The notes under the pieces are model-generated. The model searched no databases. It was not told where the DNA came from and saw nothing but the letters and a program-made list of their open reading frames with translations. A DNA stretch of 26,998 nt from positions 1 to 26,998 of the forward strand of contig USHH01000004.1 of NCBI GenBank assembly GCA_900554345.1, in the 5' to 3' direction. Both the position numbers and the translations under genes were made by a program. Origin of the DNA: an uncultured Bacteroidales bacterium (GTDB lineage Bacteria; Bacteroidota; Bacteroidia; Bacteroidales; Muribaculaceae). Positions 1 to 6,445 of the stretch are shown piece by piece. Each line of letters starts with the position of its first letter. The first letter of the stretch is position 1.

Positions 1-131
1 ACCTGCCCGATTTCCTCGTCGGTGGCCTCTTTCATCCTGATCTGTATCCAGCGGCATCCGCCGTCGATCACTGAGTGTATCTGGTCTGCCACGGGTGTCT
101 GGCAGTCGGTGTTGGTGATATATTGCAGCAT
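1..131 (-). CDS. thiE: Thiamine-phosphate synthase, N-terminal part (cut by window edge)
   Basis: The gene runs off the left edge, so only the first 43 codons are visible. They start at an ATG (129-131) and read MLQYITNTD, followed by a GCRWIQIRMKEA segment. That is the first beta strand and the phosphate/pyrophosphate-side R-x-K motif of the ThiE TIM barrel (usual form vQlReK). ThiE joins HMP-pyrophosphate to thiazole phosphate to make thiamine phosphate in the cytoplasm. The gene begins 12 nt after the stop of the ThiE/TenI-like gene and belongs to the same minus-strand thi operon. The catalytic C-terminal half is outside the window, so completeness cannot be judged. Confidence 0.8.
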   Translation of the reverse strand, partial: MLQYITNTDCQTPVADQIHSVIDGGCRWIQIRMKEATDEEIGQ

Positions 132-143
132 GGTTATAGCTTT

Positions 144-683
144 TTATTGGTTCCAGAAATAGCCGAGCATCGCCGCGCCGCTGAATCCGGCATCGCGAAG
201 CAGCGGTATCCTTTCGGGTGTCACCCCTCCGAGGGCCACCACCCGCTTCCCTTCGAGCCATGGCCGCAGACTGTCGAGATCGAACGCGCTGCGGTAGCCC
301 TGCTTCGAGATGGAGTCGAATACGGGCGACAACGTCACATATTCATAACGCCCTGAGTCGGCCAATTCCTCGACGCTGTGGCATGATTTGGTAATTTTAA
401 CAGCATCTTCCGGAGCCATGCGGTTGCGCGAGTTGAGATGCACCCCGCCTAAGGCGTAGCGGGAGGCGAGCTCGAAATGATCGTGGAGCTTCAGCCGGCT
501 CCGCATGCGGGGAGCGATGGAGGCGATAAGCCTCTCTGTCTCCTCAGGTGTCCATCCCGGCTTGCGGATATGCACGTAGTCGGCCTCCCCTCCTTCCAGC
601 AGCCGCATTATGCGCTCGGCTTCCCGCTCGATGCGGTGGGGGGAGGTGATGGCTATGATCAGGAAATCCGTTGGCAGGGCCAT
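144..683 (-). CDS. ThiE/TenI-family protein (second thiamine-phosphate-synthase-like gene)
   Basis: This 179-residue TIM-barrel protein belongs to the ThiE/TenI superfamily. Visible landmarks are VHIRKPG (residues about 37-43, the R-x-K position), LHDHFELA (66-73), GGVHLNSR (79-86), VTLSPVFDSISKQG (the phosphate-loop region of the family) and the C-terminal GGVTPE plus GAAMLGYFW. ThiE makes thiamine phosphate. TenI relatives have the same fold but isomerise the thiazole tautomer or have no enzyme activity. At 179 residues it is shorter than a typical ThiE (about 205-215). A second, more canonical ThiE follows 12 nt downstream, so a TenI-like role is plausible but cannot be decided from sequence alone. 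It lies 12 nt after thiS in the operon. Confidence 0.8.
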   Translation of the reverse strand: MALPTDFLIIAITSPHRIEREAERIMRLLEGGEADYVHIRKPGWTPEETERLIASIAPRMRSRLKLHDHFELASRYALGGVHLNSRNRMAPEDAVKITKSCHSVEELADSGRYEYVTLSPVFDSISKQGYRSAFDLDSLRPWLEGKRVVALGGVTPERIPLLRDAGFSGAAMLGYFWNQ

Positions 684-695
684 TCCAGGGGGTGG

Positions 696-899
696 TTATC
701 CGCCGAAGGCAGCCGTGATCAGTGTGAGCCGGTCACCGTCGGCAGGTATGGTGAGGTCCCAGTTCTGGCGCCTCACGAGTTTGTCGTTGAGCGCCACGGC
801 GGTGGTGCCGGCGGGGAGCTCTTTCCATTCCACTATCTCGGCGACGTTCATGTTGTCGCGCGGAAGGGCGGTTATGATGTTGTTGATAAGTATTTTCAT
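696..899 (-). CDS. thiS: Sulfur carrier protein ThiS
   Basis: A 67-residue ubiquitin-fold protein that starts MKILINN and ends ITAAFGG. The C-terminal Gly-Gly is the diagnostic feature of ThiS. ThiF adenylates it, it is converted to a thiocarboxylate, and it then donates sulfur to thiazole synthase ThiG. The internal VALNDKLV segment matches the usual beta-grasp core of ThiS (val.N..iv). The start ATG (897-899) lies 11 nt downstream of the thiD stop and gives the standard family length. Its adenylating enzyme is not adjacent; a ThiF-like gene lies on the other strand at 7579. Confidence 0.92.
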   Translation of the reverse strand: MKILINNIITALPRDNMNVAEIVEWKELPAGTTAVALNDKLVRRQNWDLTIPADGDRLTLITAAFGG

Positions 900-910
900 C
901 GCTGTTTGCT

Positions 911-1723
911 TTATAGTGTTGTCGGAAAGGCGAGCGGACCGCTCGCGCCTTTCCATTCGTATCGTTGTGAATATTGCAGATATCCCTGCATGGCCTTTCC
1001 GGCCGCTTTCATGGCTTCTGCGGGAGTGGCTCCCCTGGCGAGGGCGCAGGCCACGGATGTGGAGTAGACGCAGCCCGTGCCGTGGCGGTTGATGCCGGGC
1101 AATCTCCGTCGCGTGTCGGTGGCCGTGCTGATGGAGCCGTCGCTTTCTCTGCAGGCCATCACGTCTGTGATGGTCTCGCCGGGCTGCGAGTGCCCCCCCT
1201 TGACGACTACGCAGCTGCAGCCGAACGTCTCGAGAAAGGCTACGGCCATATCCTCCATTGAGCCATAGTCTGATAGCTTCGCGCCGAGCAGCAGCTCGGC
1301 TTCCGGTATGTTGGGTGTCACTACCGAGGCGAGGGGCAGCAGACGCTTGCGCAGCGGCCCTCCGTCCGCGCCCAGCAGGCTGCCGTCGGTGGCTTTTATC
1401 ACGGGATCCACCCCCAGCCGGCATCCGCCAAGCCTTGTCTCGTATATCCTCGCCACAGTCTCTATATGCTCATGTGAGGGAAGCATCCCGGTCTTCACGG
1501 CGTCGGGTCTCATGCCCTCGATTGCGGCAGTCATCTGCTTTTCCAGCATCTCGGAAGGCACCGGCATCACGCTTCTTACTCCATCGAAGGTCTGGGCTGT
1601 GACTGCCGTTACGGCTGTGGTGGCCCATAGGCCGTTGGCCTGACAGGTACGGATGTCGGCCTGTATGCCGGCGCCCCCGATGGAATCGGAGCCCGCCACG
1701 CTCATCACGCTGCGCAGTCTCAT
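911..1723 (-). CDS. thiD: Hydroxymethylpyrimidine / phosphomethylpyrimidine kinase ThiD
   Basis: This 270-residue ribokinase-fold enzyme phosphorylates HMP and HMP-phosphate to give the pyrimidine substrate of ThiE. Visible motifs are the N-terminal SVAGSDSIGGAGIQADI (substrate side, residues 8-24), KTGML (77-81), the TPNIPEAELLLG nucleotide-side motif (136-147), KGGH (175-178) and the anion-hole signature RHGTGC ending at Cys218. Its length is normal. The ATG overlaps the plsC stop in an ATGA arrangement (1720-1723), so the two are probably translationally coupled. It is the first thiamine gene of the operon, followed by thiS 11 nt later. I saw no TPP riboswitch in front of it, and the overlap leaves no room for one. 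Confidence 0.93.
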   Translation of the reverse strand: MRLRSVMSVAGSDSIGGAGIQADIRTCQANGLWATTAVTAVTAQTFDGVRSVMPVPSEMLEKQMTAAIEGMRPDAVKTGMLPSHEHIETVARIYETRLGGCRLGVDPVIKATDGSLLGADGGPLRKRLLPLASVVTPNIPEAELLLGAKLSDYGSMEDMAVAFLETFGCSCVVVKGGHSQPGETITDVMACRESDGSISTATDTRRRLPGINRHGTGCVYSTSVACALARGATPAEAMKAAGKAMQGYLQYSQRYEWKGASGPLAFPTTL

Positions 1724-2454
1724 CGCTGTCCCTCCTCTTCAGGAAGGGCCGACGCTATGTCGTCACGGCAGCGCTTCATGAGCTCGCGGGTGTTGAAGCC
1801 GTTCTCTCCCGGCTCTATGGGCTTGTGGATGGTGAGTGTGATGGTGCCCGGGGTCACGTTGTAGGTGTCGCGGGGCATAACGCGAAACGCTCCGTCGATG
1901 GTGATGGGCACCACCGGCAGCCTGAATTCAGACGCCAGCATGAACGCCCCTCTCTTGAAGGGTATCATATGGCCGTCGTGGGTGCGGCTTCCCTCGGGGA
2001 AAATCACCAGCGACATACCCCCCTTCAGTATCTTTTCCGACTGGGCGATGGTCTCCTTGATGCTTTTCAGGTTGGAATCGTCGACAAACACGTGGCCCGA
2101 CCTGCGGCATGCGTAGCCAACCATGAAAATCTTCTCGAGACTTTTCTTCATCAGCCATTTGAAGTTGTGGTTGAGATAGCCGTAGATGGCCCAGATGTCG
2201 AATGCTCCCTGATGGTTGGCCACGAAGACATACGATGTGTCGGGGTCGATGTTCTCGCGCCCTTTCACCATCACCTTCACAAACATCAGGCCGCAGCACA
2301 TCCGCGACCATATATGAGCCGGATAATAGCCCCAGAAATGAGTCCCGCTGATGGCCGTCGCCACTATGGTGACAAGCGCTGTCAGGAAGGTGATCACTAT
2401 GAATATCGGCCCCGCAATCACCCACTGGTAGATTCTGAAGAGCAGTTTCTTCAT
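1720..2454 (-). CDS. plsC: 1-acyl-sn-glycerol-3-phosphate acyltransferase (PlsC family)
   Basis: This 244-residue membrane-associated acyltransferase transfers an acyl chain to lysophosphatidic acid, or a related lysolipid, to make phosphatidic acid. Motif I is NHQGAFD (residues 80-86), the catalytic HX4D. Motif III is FPEGSR (152-157), the glycerol-phosphate-binding motif. A hydrophobic segment at about residues 12-35 should anchor it in the inner membrane. It is the promoter-proximal gene of the minus-strand operon and overlaps thiD by 4 nt, so lipid and thiamine genes share a transcript. Exact lysolipid specificity is inferred from the family. Confidence 0.9.
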   Translation of the reverse strand: MKKLLFRIYQWVIAGPIFIVITFLTALVTIVATAISGTHFWGYYPAHIWSRMCCGLMFVKVMVKGRENIDPDTSYVFVANHQGAFDIWAIYGYLNHNFKWLMKKSLEKIFMVGYACRRSGHVFVDDSNLKSIKETIAQSEKILKGGMSLVIFPEGSRTHDGHMIPFKRGAFMLASEFRLPVVPITIDGAFRVMPRDTYNVTPGTITLTIHKPIEPGENGFNTRELMKRCRDDIASALPEEEGQR

Positions 2455-2482
2455 TTCGTTCTGTCGATAGTTGATAATACTG

Positions 2483-2490
2483 CAAAGTTA
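2483..2490 (-). promoter_or_regulatory. Promoter -7 element for the plsC-thi operon
   Basis: On the minus strand this reads TAACTTTG, an exact match to the Bacteroidetes TAnnTTTG element, 28 nt upstream of the plsC ATG. The upstream -33 element is weak (TTTCTG near 2509-2514). The implied transcript starts near 2475, with a short leader. Confidence 0.55.
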
Positions 2491-2550
2491 CACATTTTTA
2501 TCCACATTCAGAAATTTCCCCGCCCTTTCGTCATGTTTATTCACGAAAAG

Positions 2551-2583
2551 CGGCGGCCCCCCCCCTCGGCGGGGGGGAGCCGT
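2551..2583 (-). terminator. G/C-rich hairpin, likely terminator of rprX-rprY
   Basis: CGGC at 2554-2557 pairs with GCCG at 2579-2582, and seven C (2559-2565) pair with seven G (2571-2577) around a 5-nt loop, with one mismatch. On the minus strand the stem is followed after 3 nt by CTTTT. It lies 26 nt beyond the rprY stop. The T-run is short, so termination may be partial. The long C and G runs are also a likely slippage site. Confidence 0.55.
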
Positions 2584-2608
2584 CGTCTGTGTCTTGCCGC
2601 ATTTCCCC

Positions 2609-3328
2609 TCAGGATTCCTGCACGGGATGGGCCTCGGCTTCCGGAGCTATCAGCTTGTAGCCTTTGCCGTGGATGTTGATGATCTCCACGTTGGGGTCGT
2701 CGTGAAGCAGCTTGCGCAGCTTAGTGATGTAGACGTCCATGCTGCGGGCGTTGAAGTAATTGTCGTCGATCCATATCGACTTCAGCGCGAAGTTGCGCTC
2801 CAGTATGTCGTTGACGTGCGAGCAGAGCAGTGCCAGCAGCTCGCTCTCCTTGGTGGTGAGCTTGCGCGTCTTGTCATCGGCGATGAGCACCTGCTTCTGG
2901 GTGTCGAAGGTGAACTTGCCGATCTGGTAGAGGGTGATCTCCTTGTCTTTCTTCCCTTTCACCCTGCGCAGGATGGCCCCGATCCTGAACACCAGCTCCT
3001 CCATGGAGAAGGGCTTCGTGATGTAGTCGTCGGCCCCCAGCTTGAAGCCCTCGAGCACATCCTCTTTCAGCGCTTTGGCTGTCAGGAAGATGATGGGCAC
3101 CTCGCCATTGACGTTGCGTATCTCCTGGGCAAGCGTGAAGCCGTCTTTCTTCGGCATCATCACGTCGAGCACACAGAGGTCGTATTTCCCTTTCAGAAAC
3201 GCCTTATATCCTTTTTCACCGTCAGGACAAAGATCGGCGCTGAAGCCTTTGGCCTGCAGGAACTCCCTGAGCAGCATACCCAGGTTCTCGTCGTCTTCGC
3301 AGAGCAGTATCTTGAGTTTCTCGTCCAT
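2609..3328 (-). CDS. rprY: OmpR-family response regulator RprY
   Basis: This 239-residue regulator has an N-terminal receiver domain and a C-terminal winged-helix DNA-binding domain. The receiver shows the acidic pocket CEDD (10-13), phospho-acceptor Asp55 in LCVLDVMMPKKDG, Thr83 in FLTAK and Lys105 in YITKPFS. The output domain ends with the usual RSMDVYITKLRKLL recognition helix and an IHGKGYKL hairpin. It lies 29 nt downstream of the histidine kinase and is clearly its partner. The pair matches the Bacteroidetes RprX/RprY system first described from Bacteroides fragilis. Target genes cannot be told from the window. Confidence 0.9.
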   Translation of the reverse strand: MDEKLKILLCEDDENLGMLLREFLQAKGFSADLCPDGEKGYKAFLKGKYDLCVLDVMMPKKDGFTLAQEIRNVNGEVPIIFLTAKALKEDVLEGFKLGADDYITKPFSMEELVFRIGAILRRVKGKKDKEITLYQIGKFTFDTQKQVLIADDKTRKLTTKESELLALLCSHVNDILERNFALKSIWIDDNYFNARSMDVYITKLRKLLHDDPNVEIINIHGKGYKLIAPEAEAHPVQES

Positions 3329-3357
3329 ATATAAATAGTTTTAATTATTTGCTGTTT

Positions 3358-4917
3358 TCATTCTTTTCCGCTTTTCCCGGCGCCTCCGCTTTCCGACAGT
3401 GGCAGCGTGATGATGAAGGTCGTCCCATTGCCGGGCTCGCTCTCGACGGATATCGTGCCGTCGAAGACGCTCACCATCTTCTTGACGTAAGCCAGTCCGA
3501 GGCCGAAGCCCTTTACGTCGTGGAGGTTGCCCGTGGAGACACGGTAGAATTTCTCGAATATCCTCTTGAGGTCTTCCTTCTTGATGCCGATGCCGTTGTC
3601 GGCTACCCTGATCTCCAGCTTGCCCCCGATGTCGCGGGTGGTGATCTTCAGCCTCGGCTCGGTGTCTTCGCGCATATATTTGATGGCGTTGTCGAGCAGG
3701 TTGTAGATTATGTTGGTAAACTGCATCTCGTCGACATATATGATGGAGTCGGAGGCGTCGAGCTGCGTCTCTATCGAGCCTCCGAATTTCTCGGCCTTGA
3801 TCTTGAAGGTGTTGGCCACGTTGGCTATGATGCTGTTGGCGTCAACCTCCGAGAATTTCAGCGCGCTGGTGGTGCCTCGGTCGAACACCGACAGCTGGAG
3901 CACTTTGTCGACCTGGAAGCGGAGACGTTTCGACTCGTCGGTGATCACATCCGAGAGATGTTTCATCATTGACGGGGATTTCCTCACCGAGTCGTCGCTG
4001 AGCATCTGGCCGGCCAGCGAGATGGTGGATATCGGGGTCTTCAGCTCATGGGTCATGTTGTTGATGAAGTCGGTCTTGATCTCAGTGAGCTTCTTCTGCC
4101 TGAAGGCAAGGATGATGGTGTAGAGAAACACCACAAGCAGTATGAGCGTGAAGCAGAGCGTGGGGATGATGAACCTCACCGACGAGAAGATATAGTTGGT
4201 CTTGGTGGGGAATTCCACATTGAGCCTGTACTGGCTGTCGGTGTTGGGGAAGAGGATCTGCGAATACACCTGCGACTGCCGGCTAAGGTCGTATTTCTCC
4301 GTGGCGTAGACCACTGCGTCCTGGCTGTTGGTGATGGAGAACTCAAACGGCACCGTAAGGCCGTTGTTGGCCAGCTCGGTGGTCAGGTAGTTGCGTATCA
4401 GCGTGGAGTCGGCCCTCTCGGCCACCGGACGGTTGCCCGCCTCGCTCAATATAGAGAGTATCACCTCGTTGAGAAGTCCGCGCTGGTATAGGTACTGGCT
4501 GCGTATCACCTCCTGAAGATTCCGGTAGCGGGTCTCGATATTGCCGGTTGCGCTCCTGTAGCCCATGCTCCCGTTATTCTTCGTGCTTCCCACTATCTCG
4601 CTCGACAGGGTATAGTTGGTCACTGTCCCGTCGGGACCTTCCACCGAGTATTTGATGTTCTCGTTGTTTCCGCTGCCAAGCGTATAGTCGTCGTAGAGGT
4701 TGGCCTCTATCACGTTGACGTCTTCCTCAAGGAAATGAAGCGTCTCCGTGCGCTCCAGGTTGCTCGACGTGGCGCTCAGACAGCGCATCACTGCCTCCGA
4801 GAACTGCGCCTCGCGCATCTTCACCATATTCTCAAGATACATTATCTGAAAATACAGCAGTGCCCCGAATGTGATGGCCATCACTATCGTCAGAAGCCAT
4901 ATCAACGATTTCTTCAT
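3358..4917 (-). CDS. rprX: Membrane sensor histidine kinase RprX
   Basis: This 519-residue inner-membrane kinase has a first membrane helix at about 5-27, a periplasmic sensor region at 28-247, a second helix at about 248-273, a HisKA domain with phospho-acceptor His290 (NNMTHELKTP) and a HATPase domain. The ATPase domain shows the N box LLDNAIKY (407-414), G1 box DNGIG (440-444), F box around IFEKFYR, and G2 box GFGLGLAY (470-477). All catalytic motifs are intact. It should autophosphorylate on signal and pass phosphate to RprY, the next gene. The rprX assignment rests on overall resemblance of length, N-terminus and paired regulator. The periplasmic signal is unknown. Confidence 0.88.
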   Translation of the reverse strand: MKKSLIWLLTIVMAITFGALLYFQIMYLENMVKMREAQFSEAVMRCLSATSSNLERTETLHFLEEDVNVIEANLYDDYTLGSGNNENIKYSVEGPDGTVTNYTLSSEIVGSTKNNGSMGYRSATGNIETRYRNLQEVIRSQYLYQRGLLNEVILSILSEAGNRPVAERADSTLIRNYLTTELANNGLTVPFEFSITNSQDAVVYATEKYDLSRQSQVYSQILFPNTDSQYRLNVEFPTKTNYIFSSVRFIIPTLCFTLILLVVFLYTIILAFRQKKLTEIKTDFINNMTHELKTPISTISLAGQMLSDDSVRKSPSMMKHLSDVITDESKRLRFQVDKVLQLSVFDRGTTSALKFSEVDANSIIANVANTFKIKAEKFGGSIETQLDASDSIIYVDEMQFTNIIYNLLDNAIKYMREDTEPRLKITTRDIGGKLEIRVADNGIGIKKEDLKRIFEKFYRVSTGNLHDVKGFGLGLAYVKKMVSVFDGTISVESEPGNGTTFIITLPLSESGGAGKSGKE

Positions 4918-5222
4918 TCCTTTCTTCTTTCTCTAATATGCATTTCGTTTTAAGCAATATGCATAATTCTTTTATTGAATTAACAATTAATTACTCACTT
5001 GGTTTAATATGCCTGCCGTGGTGGATTTGCATCCGTATGCCCGTTCTCTGCGGTCTTTCGACAGTTATTAACACTCAAGTGCAAAATTAACATAAAAATA
5101 TTAAACGGCAAATCTTTCGTTAAATAATTTTCTCTGTAATTGTGCGTTTTTAATCTGTTGAGATTACCGATTGCCTATTTTTTAGTAATTTCGCAACATT
5201 ATTAATCATTAATCATTATCTT
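4918..5222. other. Divergent intergenic region between rprX and the C11 peptidase gene
   Basis: These 305 bases are strongly AT-rich compared with the flanking genes and contain no credible gene. They hold the rprX promoter (5082-5112, minus) and a leader of about 155 nt. Within that leader is a direct repeat AATATGCAT at 4935-4943 and 4956-4964, 21 bp apart, with a variant AATATGCCT at 5006-5014. For the plus-strand gene, only a weak TAATTTCG (5186-5193) resembles a -7 element, without a well-placed -33 box. Confidence 0.6.
5082..5112 (-). promoter_or_regulatory. Bacteroidetes-type promoter of rprX-rprY
   Basis: On the minus strand, TTTG (5109-5112) is followed after 19 nt by TAATTTTG (5082-5089). 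Both match the Bacteroidetes -33 and -7 consensus. The expected start is near 5075, which gives an unusually long leader before the rprX ATG at 4917. Confidence 0.6.
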
Positions 5223-6368
5223 ATGAGTCATTACCCCGCAGCGCCCCGTAGCCTGCTGCTTCCTCTCGTGATTCTTCCGCTGCTTGCCTCCTGCAGTAGC
5301 GACGAGCCCGCCCCGGTGCCGCAGGAAGCCGCACAGACTCTGCTCGTGTATGCTGTAGCCTCCAATAATCTTTATCCCAATTTCCACGCCGACACCACTG
5401 AGATGCAGGCTGCAGCCAGGCATATCGATATCGACCGGTTTCCCATTATGCTCTATTGCGTCACGCCAGACGGCGACCCTGAGCTCAAGCGGATGGTGAA
5501 ACGCCCTGACGGCTCATGCTGCTTCGTCACTGTGCACACCTATGACAGAAGCATCTTCTCAACCGACCCCAGGCGTATGAAGGCCGTGATAGCCGATATG
5601 GAGGTGGCGGCTCCGGCTGAGAGGTACGGTCTTGTATGCTGGAGCCACGCCACGGGCTGGTCGCCGAATTTTTCCGGCCATCAGGTGCCGGGCATGGACA
5701 AGTCGTTTGGTCAGGACAAATATAACGGCACTTCCGACTATCTCGATATCGACGAGCTTGCCGACGCCGTTCCCGACAGGATGTTTGAATATATATGGTT
5801 CGACTGCTGCTATATGGGTGCTGTCGAGGTGGCCTATCAGCTGAAAGACAAATGCCGGTATCTCATTGCCTATCCCACGGAAATCATGAACGCCGGCAAC
5901 TGCTACAACACCACCCTCCAGTACGTCTTGCGCGACGCGCCTGATTACGTTGAGGCCGCGCATACCCTTTTCAAATCATATGATGATTTCAGCGTGCCTG
6001 TTTCGGTCGGTGTCTTCGACCTTTCGGGTATCGACGCGCTTGCCGACGCCACCCGGGCCATATATGCGGCGGGCGAGGCTCCCGAAGCGTCCGCTCTCCA
6101 GAACTACGGCCGGCGTCCCAACGGACCTTACTATGATTTCGGGCAGTATACGCTCTCGTATACTGCCGATGAGGCATTGAGGAGCCGTTTCACCGAAGCC
6201 CTCGACGCTATGACGCTCTACAAAGCGGTCTCGTCGAAGGACTTCAACGGATTCCCGTTCGATACGGAGGTCTATTCAGGCCTTTCGTGCCATTATCTCG
6301 ATCCGGAGGTGATTTCCCCGGCCGAAGACTACTACCGCACTCTCGACTGGTATAAGCGCGTATATTAA
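5223..6368 (+). CDS. Clostripain-family (C11) cysteine peptidase lipoprotein
   Basis: This 381-residue secreted lipoprotein has a signal peptide ending in lipobox LASC (Cys24). The catalytic dyad of the C11 clostripain family is visible: His142 in CWSHATGW and Cys196 in WFDCCYMG, which corresponds to the family's D-x-C-x-M-G. C11 enzymes cut after basic residues, usually after calcium- and self-cleavage-dependent maturation. Residues after the lipid Cys are SSDEP, acidic, resembling the export signal that sends Bacteroidetes lipoproteins to the cell surface; surface location is inference. It is followed after 77 nt by the MscS gene. The role may be nutritional or processing of other surface proteins. 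Substrate is unknown. Confidence 0.85.
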   Translation: MSHYPAAPRSLLLPLVILPLLASCSSDEPAPVPQEAAQTLLVYAVASNNLYPNFHADTTEMQAAARHIDIDRFPIMLYCVTPDGDPELKRMVKRPDGSCCFVTVHTYDRSIFSTDPRRMKAVIADMEVAAPAERYGLVCWSHATGWSPNFSGHQVPGMDKSFGQDKYNGTSDYLDIDELADAVPDRMFEYIWFDCCYMGAVEVAYQLKDKCRYLIAYPTEIMNAGNCYNTTLQYVLRDAPDYVEAAHTLFKSYDDFSVPVSVGVFDLSGIDALADATRAIYAAGEAPEASALQNYGRRPNGPYYDFGQYTLSYTADEALRSRFTEALDAMTLYKAVSSKDFNGFPFDTEVYSGLSCHYLDPEVISPAEDYYRTLDWYKRVY

Positions 6369-6387
6369 ACCACAGACTAATATCTTG

Positions 6388-6443
6388 ACTCTTAACTCCT
6401 GACTCTTAACTCTTGACTCTTAACTCTTGACTCTTAACTCTTA
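6388..6443 (+). repeat. Eight tandem heptanucleotides ACTCTT(A/G) directly before the MscS-family gene
   Basis: Eight uninterrupted 7-bp units run from 6388 to 6443. Seven are ACTCTTA or ACTCTTG, and the second is ACTCCTG. A degenerate ninth unit precedes them. A and G endings largely alternate, so the array also reads as four 14-bp units. It ends 2 nt before the start codon of the channel gene and occupies the whole ribosome-binding region. No purine-rich Shine-Dalgarno is present. It is not a CRISPR: it has no spacers. Confidence 0.95.
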
Positions 6444-6445
6444 AT

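Noticed and set aside
884..912. Possible TPP riboswitch before thiS or thiD
   Set aside because: The gaps before thiS (11 nt) and thiD (overlap) are too small, and no CUGAGA/thi-box pattern was seen in 2455-2608.
5171..5193. Promoter for the C11 peptidase gene (TTG ... TAATTTCG)
   Set aside because: The spacing between the candidate boxes is 12 nt, far from the 19-20 nt seen in most other promoters of this window, and the -7 box has a mismatch. Kept only as a remark in the intergenic entry.
6388..6443. Possible CRISPR array
   Set aside because: The units are contiguous 7-mers without spacers; no cas genes are present.
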